Assembly: GCF_006575665.1 (NCBI RefSeq)
Contig: NZ_CP041253.1
Span: 873,501 to 937,500, forward strand
Direction of reading: 5' to 3'
DNA length: 64,000 nucleotides
DNA from: Echinicola soli
GTDB taxonomy: Bacteria > Bacteroidota > Bacteroidia > Cytophagales > Cyclobacteriaceae
Below the pieces are notes generated by a model, which worked only from the letters and a program-made list of their open reading frames with translations, did no database searches and was not told the DNA's origin. A program made the position numbers and the translations under genes. Shown here one piece after another: positions 9,194 through 17,449 of this stretch (positions are counted from its first letter, which is position 1; each line of letters opens with the position of its first letter).

Positions 9194-9237
9194 CTGCTGC
9201 GGATGATATTTACAAGCGAAATAAGAATAAATATTTT

Positions 9238-10551
9238 TTATTTTTTCTTATAGGTAACCTTGATCGGAACACCCTGAAAATCAAAGTGATCCCTTATCCT
9301 GTTTTCCAAATACCTGGTATATGGTGCCTTGAGGTACTGCGGCAGATTACAGAAGAATGCAAACACCGGATTTTTGGTTGGTAGCTGGGTGATATACTTG
9401 ATTTTGATGTACTTTCCTTTCCATGCCGGTGGCGGATACCGTTCGATTTCTGGCAGCATTTTATCGTTCAGCTGAGAAGTGGTGATTTTCCGGGTCTTGT
9501 TTTCATACACCTGCACAGCCAATTCAATTGCCTGGAAAATCCGTTGCTTGGTCAGCATAGACGTAAAGATGATGGGAATCCATCGGTTTTCTCCCAATTT
9601 TTCCATCATGTCATCTTTAAACTTGTTCATGGTCTTATGATCCTTTTCGATAAGGTCCCATTTGTTGACCATAATCATGACGCCCTTGTTGTTTTTGATA
9701 GCAAGAGAAATCAAGTTAATATCCTGTGCTTCAAGTCCACGGCTAGCATCTACCATGACGATGACCACATCAGAATCTTCCAAGGTCCGTAATGAACGCA
9801 TCACGGAGTAAAACTCAATATCTTCTTTTACCCTTGACTTTTTACGGATTCCGGCGGTATCAGAGATGATAAAGTTTTTCCCATAAAGAGTATAATGGGA
9901 ATTGATGGTATCCCGTGTAGTCCCTGCTTCGTCGGTGACAATGGTTCGTTCCGTGCCCAACAGCGCATTCAGGAAAGAAGATTTCCCTACATTGGGACGG
10001 CCCAGGATGGCAATTTTGGGAATTCCTTCATCTGGATTTTCTATGCCATCATCATCAAAATTGGTAATCAGCTCGTCCAATAGGTCACCGGTGCCACTCC
10101 CACTGGCTGCTGCGACCGGATAGACAGCACCATCTCCCAGTCCCAGCTCATAAAACTCATTGGCCATAAAGGACCTCTCTTGTGTATCAGCTTTATTAGC
10201 GACGATATATAGGGGCTTCTTGGCACCACGTAATTCATTGGCAAATTCCCTATCCAAATCTGTCAATCCATCGATACAATCTACCACAAAAAGGATAACA
10301 GAAGCTTCTTCCACTGCCAGCTTTACCTGTTTACGGATTTCCGCCTCGAAAACATCCTCCGAACCGGTAACATACCCGCCGGTATCGATCACCGAGAAAA
10401 ACTTTCCTCCCCACTGGGCATGCCCGTAATGACGGTCTCTAGTAACCCCACTTTCATTGTCTTCGATAGCCTTACGCTGTTCGACGAGACGGTTGAAGAA
10501 AGTGGATTTGCCCACATTTGGCCTCCCTACTATTGCTACAATATTTGCCAT
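9238..10551 (-). CDS. der: Ribosome biogenesis GTPase Der (EngA)
   Basis: 437 residues, the usual length. It assists late assembly of the 50S ribosomal subunit. Two GTPase domains stand in tandem, the hallmark of Der: the first P-loop is GRPNVGKS at residues 9-16, and the second (GRPNVGKSSFLNALLG) is at about 185. Matching G3 (DTGG; DTAG) and G4 motifs (NKAD; NKWD) are present. The C-terminal KH-like domain is seen in the last 80 residues (PPPAWKGKYIKIKYITQ). The stop lies in an AT-rich run at 9238. The gene follows era by 20 bases on the same strand, so the two assembly GTPases are probably cotranscribed. Confidence 0.97.
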   Translation of the reverse strand: MANIVAIVGRPNVGKSTFFNRLVEQRKAIEDNESGVTRDRHYGHAQWGGKFFSVIDTGGYVTGSEDVFEAEIRKQVKLAVEEASVILFVVDCIDGLTDLDREFANELRGAKKPLYIVANKADTQERSFMANEFYELGLGDGAVYPVAAASGSGTGDLLDELITNFDDDGIENPDEGIPKIAILGRPNVGKSSFLNALLGTERTIVTDEAGTTRDTINSHYTLYGKNFIISDTAGIRKKSRVKEDIEFYSVMRSLRTLEDSDVVIVMVDASRGLEAQDINLISLAIKNNKGVMIMVNKWDLIEKDHKTMNKFKDDMMEKLGENRWIPIIFTSMLTKQRIFQAIELAVQVYENKTRKITTSQLNDKMLPEIERYPPPAWKGKYIKIKYITQLPTKNPVFAFFCNLPQYLKAPYTRYLENRIRDHFDFQGVPIKVTYKKK

Positions 10552-10571
10552 TTTTTCTACGCTTTGTTAGG

Positions 10572-11462
10572 TTACTGATCGTAACCGAATTTTCTTAGTT
10601 TGTTTTTATTTTTCCGCCAGTCGTCCTCTACCTTCACATGGGTTTCGAGAAATACCTGTTTGCCAAAAAAAGCTTCCAGTGCTGCCCGGGACTGAATGCC
10701 CACGTTCTTTATGGCTTTACCTTTATCACCTATAATGATGCCCTTTTGACTGGATCGCTCCACAAAGATAATAGCTCTGATGCGGATGATCTTATCATCT
10801 TCGGTAAATTGGTCAATAGCTACCTCAGTACTGTAGGGAATTTCTTTTTTGTAATTGGTGAAAATCTTTTCCCTGATGATCTCAGAGGCAAAAAAACGCT
10901 CTGGTCTATCAGTAAGTTCCTCTTTGTCATAATAGGGCGGATGAACAGGCAGCCTGTCCAGGATTTCCTGCATGATCCGCTCAATATTAAAGTTTTCGAG
11001 GGCCGACACGGGAATGACCGTATCCGCCTTCAGCCGCTCAGTCCAGTATTGGGTGACTTCTTCCAGCTTATTATCTTTAGAAAGATCAATCTTATTGATG
11101 ACCAATAATACGGGCGCTCCAGAAGCATTGATTTTATCTATGACCTCCTCTATTTCATTGTCTGTTTCGAACAGATCTGTTACAAACACGATGACATCTG
11201 CGTCTTCCAACGATAGGTTGACAAAGCTCATCATGCTTTTGTGCAACTCGTATTTGGGCTTCAGCATCCCAGGTGTATCCGAAAAAACGATCTGATAGTC
11301 AGCATCATTCATAAGCCCAAGAATACGGTGCCGGGTAGTTTGGGCTTTGGAAGAGATGATAGAAAGCCGCTCACCCACCAGTACGTTCATCAGGGTGGAC
11401 TTACCGACATTGGGTTTGCCGATGATGTTTACAAAACCAGCCTTATGTGTTTTTTCGGTCAT
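10572..11462 (-). CDS. era: GTPase Era, 30S subunit assembly
   Basis: 296 residues. It binds the 3' end of 16S rRNA and helps mature the 30S subunit. The N-terminal GTPase domain has P-loop GKPNVGKS at 15-22, the DTPG motif, and NKID. The C-terminal KH domain carries the signature GDKGKAIK after a run of IRIRAIIFVERSSQKGIII. Length and domain order are standard. It is the first gene of a probable era-der unit and has a TACCTTTG promoter box 17 bases upstream. Confidence 0.97.
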   Translation of the reverse strand: MTEKTHKAGFVNIIGKPNVGKSTLMNVLVGERLSIISSKAQTTRHRILGLMNDADYQIVFSDTPGMLKPKYELHKSMMSFVNLSLEDADVIVFVTDLFETDNEIEEVIDKINASGAPVLLVINKIDLSKDNKLEEVTQYWTERLKADTVIPVSALENFNIERIMQEILDRLPVHPPYYDKEELTDRPERFFASEIIREKIFTNYKKEIPYSTEVAIDQFTEDDKIIRIRAIIFVERSSQKGIIIGDKGKAIKNVGIQSRAALEAFFGKQVFLETHVKVEDDWRKNKNKLRKFGYDQ

Positions 11463-11478
11463 AGAAATAAATTTTTCA

Positions 11479-11486
11479 CAAAGGTA
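11479..11486 (-). promoter_or_regulatory. -7 element for era-der
   Basis: TACCTTTG on the minus strand, 17 bases before the era ATG, fits TAnnTTTG. Confidence 0.5.
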
Positions 11487-11509
11487 CTTGATTTTTCACA
11501 GATTCTACT

Positions 11510-11517
11510 TACCTTTG
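11510..11517 (+). promoter_or_regulatory. Possible -7 element for the tRNA gene
   Basis: TACCTTTG on the plus strand, 85 bases before the tRNA. Paired back-to-back with the era element. Whether it drives the tRNA is inference. Confidence 0.4.
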
Positions 11518-11601
11518 TATCACAATAAAGGGAACAAGGTATTGAAAAAGTCAAACCACCTTTAATTTAGACAAAAGATATAAAATAATTATAAGATATA
11601 T

Positions 11602-11674
<73 letters not shown>

Positions 11675-11679
11675 CTACG

Positions 11680-11708
11680 AAGGATACTGGAAACAGTATC
11701 CTTTTTTT
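11680..11708 (+). terminator. Intrinsic terminator after tRNA-fMet
   Basis: AAGGATACTG (11680-11689) pairs perfectly with CAGTATCCTT (11694-11703), loop GAAA, then a T run. Confidence 0.94.
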
Positions 11709-11859
11709 ATGCCAAAATCTAGGGAAAAATAATAAGCCCTGAGCAAAGTCCGGGCTTATCTGTTCAAATTTTATAGTGCAGCCCATAGGCTTGCTATGCG
11801 GGACACTCAGGATTATCAAGAATGTTATAGAACTATTTTTTGATGTTGACTTTTTCTCC

Positions 11860-12034
11860 TTAACTTTTTTTGTCTTGAATCAACTTAGTAATGTTTATGG
11901 GAGGAAGGAGGTATCCGCCGGGATTTCGATTCAAACTGTGCAGCTGGAGATTCATGTTGACCAAATCTTGAATCTGCTTATCCCTCTTGTCCACTGTCCT
12001 GTTGGAATGTTTTGGCTAATATTGACGGTCAATT
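11860..12034 (-). pseudogene. Possible gene remnant interrupted by the IS21 element
   Basis: On the minus strand, reading away from the IS left end, an open stretch without a start encodes DKQIQDLVNMNLQLHSLNRN and continues to a stop at 11860-11862. The beginning has a coiled-coil-like character resembling tails of small transposon- or excisionase-associated proteins, but I cannot name it. A neighbouring frame is open across the rejoined insertion site (TSD GTCAATT). It may be the degraded end of an older mobile gene; the evidence is weak. The rest of 11709-11859 shows nothing. Confidence 0.25.
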
Positions 12035-12124
12035 TGGATATTCTGGATGATACTGACCCCTCTCCGGGGATATTGACCCCTCTAAAAGTTGGTTTGGTCC
12101 TGTGAATCCAATGGTATGACAATT

Positions 12125-12850
12125 TTACATTTTTTTTCTTAGACTATCACCTTTAAGTTCGATTCTGTATGATGAGTGTACCAATCTGTCAAGAATGGCG
12201 TCGGCTATCGTTTCTTCACCGATCACCTCATACCAGCTGGATATGGGCAACTGGCTTGCGATGATGGTGGATTTCTTCCCGTGCCGGTCCTCAATGAGCT
12301 CCATAAAGTCCATCTGATGCTGTTTTTCCAGATGTGTGAGCCCAAAATCATCCATGATGAGCAGGTCGGCTTTTGCCAACTTGTCAAAGAACTTGATAGC
12401 GGTGCCTTCCAGCCTTACCATCTTGGTTTTGAGCATCAGTTTCTGGGTATTAAAATAGGCGGCCTTGAACCCTTGGATACAGGCCTGGTGTCCCAGTGCG
12501 GATGCCAGGTAACTTTTACCACAGCCGGTGGCCCCTGTTATCAGCACCGATTCCCCTTTGGTGATGTAGTCTCCGGTGGACAGGGATGCCAGCACCATAT
12601 CGTCCAACCCCCTGGTTTTATCAAGCTTGAGTTCTTCCAGGGAGGCCTTATACCTGAATCCGGCATTGGACTCCAGCCTTCTGAACCTCCTGTTGTCCCT
12701 TTCCTGCTCCTCGGCCTGGAGCATCATCTCAAGGCCTTCTGTCAACGTGAGGTTTTGGGTTTTGCGGGTTTCCTTCAGGGCTGTCCATGTTTTGGACATG
12801 CCGTGCAGTTTAAGCCTGGTCATTTGTGCTTCGATCTGGTTCATATTCAT
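12125..12850 (-). CDS. istB: IS21 helper ATPase IstB
   Basis: 241 residues. It is the AAA+ ATPase that cooperates with the IstA transposase in target choice. Walker A GATGCGKS is at 106-113 and Walker B LLIMDDFG at about 163-170, with a DnaC/DnaA-like core and an N-terminal helical region that contacts IstA. It starts 6 bases after the istA stop, typical of IS21 translational coupling. Length is the family norm, with no frameshift. Confidence 0.96.
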   Translation of the reverse strand: MNMNQIEAQMTRLKLHGMSKTWTALKETRKTQNLTLTEGLEMMLQAEEQERDNRRFRRLESNAGFRYKASLEELKLDKTRGLDDMVLASLSTGDYITKGESVLITGATGCGKSYLASALGHQACIQGFKAAYFNTQKLMLKTKMVRLEGTAIKFFDKLAKADLLIMDDFGLTHLEKQHQMDFMELIEDRHGKKSTIIASQLPISSWYEVIGEETIADAILDRLVHSSYRIELKGDSLRKKM

Positions 12851-12856
12851 TAGGTG

Positions 12857-14437
12857 TTAAAATTGGAGTTTCTGTTGGTCGTAATATTCCTTGCCCCGGA
12901 CATTGTCGTGTTTGGGCAGGGCTTTTTGTGTAGTATCGGGCTGTTCATGGGCCATGTTGTTTTCAAGGATGTTCCTGATAAACCCATAAGAATAGACCTG
13001 GTGATCCATGGCTATTTTGCAGGCCCTGTCAAAGGTATCCGGGTCGGACTTCCTGCTTAAGGCCAGTAAGCCATCACAGGTTCTGTAAAGCTGCTCGGGA
13101 TACCGGTTCTGCTCAAACAGCAAGGATACATATTGATAAAGAACTGCTGATTTTTTACGGGCAAGCTCCCGGTAGTATTCAGGGCTCCTATCCCTGTAAT
13201 GCCCGTGCTGGGAACACAGATGGTCTTCAACGGTAGAATAGCCGCCCTTGGTGCTTCTGGCATGGACGGCTACCTTTTTACCTTCATGGTACACATAGAA
13301 CATGGACCTGGTGTAGACTACCTTCACTTTCTTGCCAATAAGGGTATACGGGACACTGTAATATTGCTTGTCCCTTGCCAGATATACATGATTGTTTTTT
13401 GCCACAGTCAGCAAGGCATGGTACCGTAGCTCAAACCGGTCCTCGGGAAGTTTTCCCAACAGGGGTTTTTCATCGGCCAAAAACTTCTCTTCCCGGCAGT
13501 AGGGCTTGCGCTGCATCCGTGTCTGGTTATGTGCCCTGATCCGCATTTTAATGGCCTGGTTGAGTGCATAAAGGTCAAAGAACTGCATGTTCCTCAGCTT
13601 GGCATATACTCTGGAGTAGAGCATGTTGACCTGGTTCTCGACCAGGGCCTTGTCCTGAGGCTTTCTGACCCTTGCCGGCAGGACAGCCGTACCGTAATGA
13701 TTGGCAAAGTCTTCCAGTGCCCGGTTGATATCCGGTTCGTACTTGTCGGCCTTGTTCACTGCTGACTTCAGGTTGTCAGGGACCAGCAGGGAAGGGACTC
13801 CGCCCAAATGTTCCAGGCAGCAGGCCAGGGCATGGAGAAAATCAGCTATACGCTGGCTGGGCACGGCCATGGCAAAAGCATAGTCCGAACAGGGCAGGCA
13901 GGCCACAAAAAACTGGCAGGAAATGACTTCTCCGGTTTCCCGGTCTATGTAGTCAATCGTTTTGCCGGCAAAATCAATATAAAGCTTTTCCCCGGGCTGA
14001 TGATCAAGTACCATAGTTGGTTTTGATCGGGCAAGATCATGCTGGTCAAGGTGATGGCAGAACTGTGAGTAGCTGTAACCATCCGGATGGGACTGTCTGT
14101 ATTCTTCCCATAAAAGTGCCCTGGTAACCCCGGTACGCTTCAGCTCTTTACGAAAATATTCAAGACGCATTTTAAAATGATCGTACCGGGGATCCTTATA
14201 GGAAGGGTTGCCAGGATGGAAACGGGAATGGATCTCCGGCTCTTCAAGGGCGAGCAGATCATCTATGGTTAGGCTCGTACCTGTCTGCCCCAGCAGCTTT
14301 TCCAGCTTGACCAGGTAGGCTTTTACGGTATTCTTGCTCATGCCAAGCATTCGGGCAATGGTCTTGATCCCTTTGCCCTGCTTGTTGAGAATGATCAATT
14401 GTTTTATCTGACTCATTGGTTTTGGTTTTCCTGCCAT
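12857..14437 (-). CDS. istA: IS21 transposase IstA
   Basis: About 526 residues from the ATG at 14435-14437 (a TTG 66 bases upstream extends the frame but is less likely). It cuts and joins the element's ends. An N-terminal helix-turn-helix (GKGIKTIARMLGMSKNTV) is followed by the integrase-type catalytic core. The DDE acidic triad, numbered from that upstream TTG, is D177 (KLYIDFAG), D243 (VPDNLKS) and E289 (KALVENQVN). A C-terminal beta-barrel region and Arg/Lys-rich tail follow. The gene appears intact. The start could also be at 14416 (MSQIKQ). Confidence 0.95.
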   Translation of the reverse strand: MAGKPKPMSQIKQLIILNKQGKGIKTIARMLGMSKNTVKAYLVKLEKLLGQTGTSLTIDDLLALEEPEIHSRFHPGNPSYKDPRYDHFKMRLEYFRKELKRTGVTRALLWEEYRQSHPDGYSYSQFCHHLDQHDLARSKPTMVLDHQPGEKLYIDFAGKTIDYIDRETGEVISCQFFVACLPCSDYAFAMAVPSQRIADFLHALACCLEHLGGVPSLLVPDNLKSAVNKADKYEPDINRALEDFANHYGTAVLPARVRKPQDKALVENQVNMLYSRVYAKLRNMQFFDLYALNQAIKMRIRAHNQTRMQRKPYCREEKFLADEKPLLGKLPEDRFELRYHALLTVAKNNHVYLARDKQYYSVPYTLIGKKVKVVYTRSMFYVYHEGKKVAVHARSTKGGYSTVEDHLCSQHGHYRDRSPEYYRELARKKSAVLYQYVSLLFEQNRYPEQLYRTCDGLLALSRKSDPDTFDRACKIAMDHQVYSYGFIRNILENNMAHEQPDTTQKALPKHDNVRGKEYYDQQKLQF

Positions 14438-14915
14438 TGGATCACGGTTAGTGGTATATAAATCATCCGCTAAAAAACCAAAACCAGCATTATGAGGGGG
14501 CAATATGTTCCGGAATCTGACAACAGAGGGGTCAATATGCTCCGGAATTATTGCTGAAATATTACTTTAGGGGGTCAGCATCCGCCGGAATGGCAGTTGA
14601 AAACAGCCGCTTAAGCCACTTTTCAACCTCCGGTTCATTCCCGGATCATGGGGTCAACATGCTCCGGAATATCCAGTCAATTCAATAAAAACCAATCTTT
14701 TATACTTTATTTATCCCCAAAAAACCGTGGATAACCCAGCTTGAAACCTCTTTTTCCAAAACACCAAACAAAATCCAGCAACATCGCACTCAAAGACAGG
14801 TAACGAAGAAAAAACCTGACCAAGAGTTAATGAAATTACAACCTGAGTAATTACAAATCATTTTGTAAATCATGCGTGATATACAACTTATACTCAATAG
14901 CATCCTAAATAAAAA

Positions 14916-14983
14916 ATGAGAGGCTCTATTTTTTGCCCAAAAAAGTTATTTTGGGTTTGCACCAAAAAACACGAACCTCTCAT
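14916..14983 (+). promoter_or_regulatory. Stem-loop covering the IS4 transposase start codon
   Basis: ATGAGAGG (14916-14923) pairs with CCTCTCAT (14976-14983), which contains the A and T of the ATG at 14982. Inside, CCCAAAA pairs with TTTTGGG. A read-through transcript from outside the element would fold and hide the start, a known protective device in other IS elements; the function here is inferred. Confidence 0.5.
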
Positions 14984-16163
14984 GTGTAATATTACATTGT
15001 TTTCACAGATTATTAAAAAGATAGACCGATCAATTTTCAAGAAGTTGGTCAAGGAAAAGCAAACCGATAAGGGCTGCAAGGGATTTGACAGCTGGACGCA
15101 TCTTGTCTCGATGTTGTTCTGCCATTTTGCCAAGAGCACCTCGGTAAGGGACATTTCCAACGGACTCCGGTCTGCTACCGGGAACCTTAACCATCTTGGT
15201 ATTGCCAAAGCCCCCTCCAAATCAAGTATCAGCTATCAGAACAAACGAAGGGATTCGGACCTGTTCAGGGACCTTTACTATTCCCTACTGGGAAGTTTAG
15301 GACAGCAGGCAGCTGTCAAGAGGTCCAAACTCAGGATCAAGGTCCCCGTTTACCTGCTCGATGCCACGGTGATCAGCCTTTGTCTTTCGGTGTTTGACTG
15401 GGCTACTTTCCGTACCAAAAAGGGAGCTGTAAAGATGCACACCCTGCTGGAATATGACGGGAAACTCCCTGTTTACGTGAACATTACCGAGGGGAGTGTC
15501 GGGGATAATAAAGGAGCTTACGACATTCCCTTGGAAAAGGGCTCGGTGATCGTCGCCGACCGGTATTACAATGACTTCCCCATGCTCAACGTCTGGGACA
15601 GCAAAGGGGTGTTCTTCGTGATCAGGCACAAGGGAAACCTTGCCTTCAGCACCCTCGAAGAACGGGAGCTGCCCGAAACAACCGCCCAACATGTGCTCAA
15701 AGACGAAGAAATCGAACTGACCAACCCACAATCCAAAACCAAGTATAAGGGAAGGCTCAGAAGAGTGGCCGTGTGGGATGAGGAAAACCAGCAGACCATA
15801 GAGTTGATCACCAAAACTTTGTCCTGGGCCGCCCAGACCATTGGGGACCTCTATAAGTCAAGGTGGGAGATTGAGGTGTTTTTTCGGGACATCAAACAGC
15901 TGTTGCATATCAAAACCTTTATCGAAAGCTCCAAAAATGCGGTAATGATCCAGATATGGACTGCTTTGATCACCATCCTGCTGCTCAAAGTCATGAAGGC
16001 AACAGCTAAATTCGGCTGGCACCTGTCCAATCTGGTCGCCTTTATCCGGCTCAATATCTTTGTTAAAATCGAACTGCAAAAATGGCTCGACAGCCCTTTT
16101 ATGGAACCCGACAAACCACCCCAGAACACATCACAGGGGGATCTGTTTCTTCAAGCCCCTTAA
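14982..16163 (+). CDS. IS4-family transposase
   Basis: 393 residues from ATG 14982 (an in-frame ATG at 14916 lies inside the terminal hairpin and is less likely). DDE transposase for cut-and-paste movement. An N-terminal DUF4372-like region (FSQIIKKIDRSIFKKLV; SMLFCHFAKSTSVRDI) precedes the catalytic core. D is in VYLLDATVISL, a second D in VIVADRYYND. The IS4 signature Y-x2-R-x3-E-x6-K is matched exactly by YKSRWEIEVFFRDIK. No frameshift is seen. A long hairpin (14916-14983) covers the start codon. Confidence 0.93.
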   Translation: MCNITLFSQIIKKIDRSIFKKLVKEKQTDKGCKGFDSWTHLVSMLFCHFAKSTSVRDISNGLRSATGNLNHLGIAKAPSKSSISYQNKRRDSDLFRDLYYSLLGSLGQQAAVKRSKLRIKVPVYLLDATVISLCLSVFDWATFRTKKGAVKMHTLLEYDGKLPVYVNITEGSVGDNKGAYDIPLEKGSVIVADRYYNDFPMLNVWDSKGVFFVIRHKGNLAFSTLEERELPETTAQHVLKDEEIELTNPQSKTKYKGRLRRVAVWDEENQQTIELITKTLSWAAQTIGDLYKSRWEIEVFFRDIKQLLHIKTFIESSKNAVMIQIWTALITILLLKVMKATAKFGWHLSNLVAFIRLNIFVKIELQKWLDSPFMEPDKPPQNTSQGDLFLQAP

Positions 16164-16401
16164 TATGCCCCTAATTTGAACCCAAAGGCAGACCAAATTG
16201 CCAATCAAAAATTATTTAGGACAGCATTGACCGATAGTCATTTAAACTAATTTGGAATATACAAACGCAAATAGCACCCTTTTTTCGTTTGTTTTGAGGA
16301 ATTTATTAAGGTTTACGAACAGTCTATATCCTATTTGCACTAAATCAATTAATACAGTGTAGTTTTAGTTAATCACCATTATTATATATATTGTAAATAT
16401 T

Positions 16402-16617
16402 ATGAGTAAGGAAAATTTAAAATATATCAGCACCCGTTTGGTGGAAAGGAAATCATCCAAGGCATTCAAAGAAGGAGCCAAAAAGGCCATGGAAATCAAT
16501 GGCTATGTGATGGTAGCCGAGAATGGTTGGGTGGTCAAAAAATTTAAAGATGGGCAAATAGAAAAAGTGAAAGAAATCAGTCATGGAAGTGAAAACCAAA
16601 AACTGATTCTCGACTGA
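16402..16617 (+). CDS. Small protein, probable partner (antitoxin candidate) of zeta-like kinase
   Basis: 71 residues, basic N-terminal half (TRLVERKSSKAFKEGAKKAM) and a short beta-like second half (GYVMVAENGWVVKKF). No named domain is recognised. Its stop TGA (16615-16617) overlaps the ATG of the zeta-like gene (16617), a translational coupling often seen in toxin-antitoxin and other two-protein modules. Position and size make an antitoxin or regulatory partner plausible, but no direct evidence exists. The ATG at 16402 is the only reasonable start. Confidence 0.6.
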   Translation: MSKENLKYISTRLVERKSSKAFKEGAKKAMEINGYVMVAENGWVVKKFKDGQIEKVKEISHGSENQKLILD

Positions 16618-17410
16618 TGACCAAACGAATGCGAATATTTGCAGGGCCCAACGGTTCAGGCAAAAGTTCCATAATAAAAGCCATTAGAAATACCGAAGTT
16701 CAAGCTGGTAAAACACTGGACTTCGGTATTTATATTAATGCCGATGATATAGCCCAAAATCTCTATGTCAATGGGCTTGATTTTTCTACTTATAAAATAA
16801 TGTATGGTCAGGGCGAGTTTGAGGAAATTGTTCAAAATTCTGGATTGCTTAGAAGGGAGTTTCCACTATCGAGGCTACTTCAATGCATAAAAGTATCCAA
16901 TAACCGTTTAAAGGTTATTCGAAAAGTTGCCGATGAAAAGAACGACAACCCCTATGAAAGAATCGCCCAAATACTGGCTGATTTTTTAAGAAAGAAGCTA
17001 TTAAAAGAAGGAGTGAAATTTTCCTTCGAAACGGTTTTTTCCCATCCGAGTAAAGTAGCCATCATCAAACAGGCCAAGGAAGAAGGGTATAAGGTTTACC
17101 TTTACTTTGTTTCCACAGAGGATCCAACAATAAATGTTCATAGGGTAAAGAAAGTCAGAGTTCCCCAAGATGGACACGATGTCCCGGAAGGCAAGATTAT
17201 TGACATGTATTATCGCTCCATGGATTTGTTATACGAGGCAGCTCAGCATTGTTACCAGGCCTATTTTTTGATAATTCAAAAGAAGGAGAACGGCATAACC
17301 TATTTGCACAATTCAAGCTGAATGCAAGTGGGACGAAGGTTTGGAATGATATCAAAAATGAAGAAGTGCCGCAATGGTTCAAGCATTATTATTCGGGGAA
17401 AATAGGCTAA
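16617..17410 (+). pseudogene. Zeta-toxin-like P-loop kinase, frameshifted near its end
   Basis: Zeta-type proteins phosphorylate a small sugar-nucleotide or similar metabolite; the substrate here is unknown. The P-loop GPNGSGKS is at residues 10-17 and an Asp-rich NADDIAQNL follows, as in the family. A conserved region FSFETVFSHPSKVAIIKQA and YLYFVSTEDPTINVHRVKKR-like text (HRVKKVRVPQDGHDVPE) is the usual zeta-like helix and catalytic loop. In the zero frame the protein ends at 17321 after 234 residues. One base added in the T6 run at 17264-17269 restores a family-like tail (FFDNSKEG, then QFKLNASGTKVW, QWFKHYYSGKIG) ending at 17410, total 264 residues. Either a real one-base loss or a sequencing error. 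Confidence 0.75.
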
Positions 17411-17449
17411 TTGTGGGGCTGATATTTAATAGATTCTTACGAAATTTCT

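Larger units (their letters stand above)
12035..14675 (-). mobile_element. IS21-family insertion sequence, complete
   Basis: 2641 bases. The left end TGGATATTCTGGATGATACTGACCCC aligns with the inverted right end (14651-14675) at 20 of 25 positions. Both begin TGGATATTC and are flanked by the identical 7-base sequence GTCAATT (12028-12034 and 14676-14682), a target-site duplication within the 4-8 base range of IS21 elements. Further copies of the terminal motif lie inside each end (left about 12062-12080; right at about 14527-14547 and 14571-14592), as is usual for this family's multiple transposase sites. It carries istA and istB in the standard order with no visible damage, so it may be recently inserted and active. 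Confidence 0.95.
14903..16221 (+). mobile_element. IS4-family insertion sequence
   Basis: About 1319 bases, bounded by an imperfect inverted repeat: the left end 14903-14924 begins TCCTAAATAA, and the right end 16200-16221 inverts to the same ten bases. Matches continue inward with TGA and GGC. The flanks just outside the shared CCTAAATAA are ATAGCAT on the left and ACAGCAT on the right, 6 of 7 identical, which may be an aged target duplication. It holds one transposase gene. The right end lies 180 bases before the toxin-like cluster. Confidence 0.8.

Noticed and set aside
11776..12105. 109-codon plus-strand frame crossing the IS21 left end
   Set aside because: It runs across the insertion boundary and has no recognisable content.
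12125..12860. Plus-strand frames opposite istB
   Set aside because: They are reverse readings of a well-supported ATPase gene.
14711..14734. Two facing 9-mers like DnaA boxes (TTATCCCCA and CGTGGATAA)
   Set aside because: Only two sites are present, one imperfect, without an AT-rich unwinding region or dnaA/dnaN genes; a chance match is likely.
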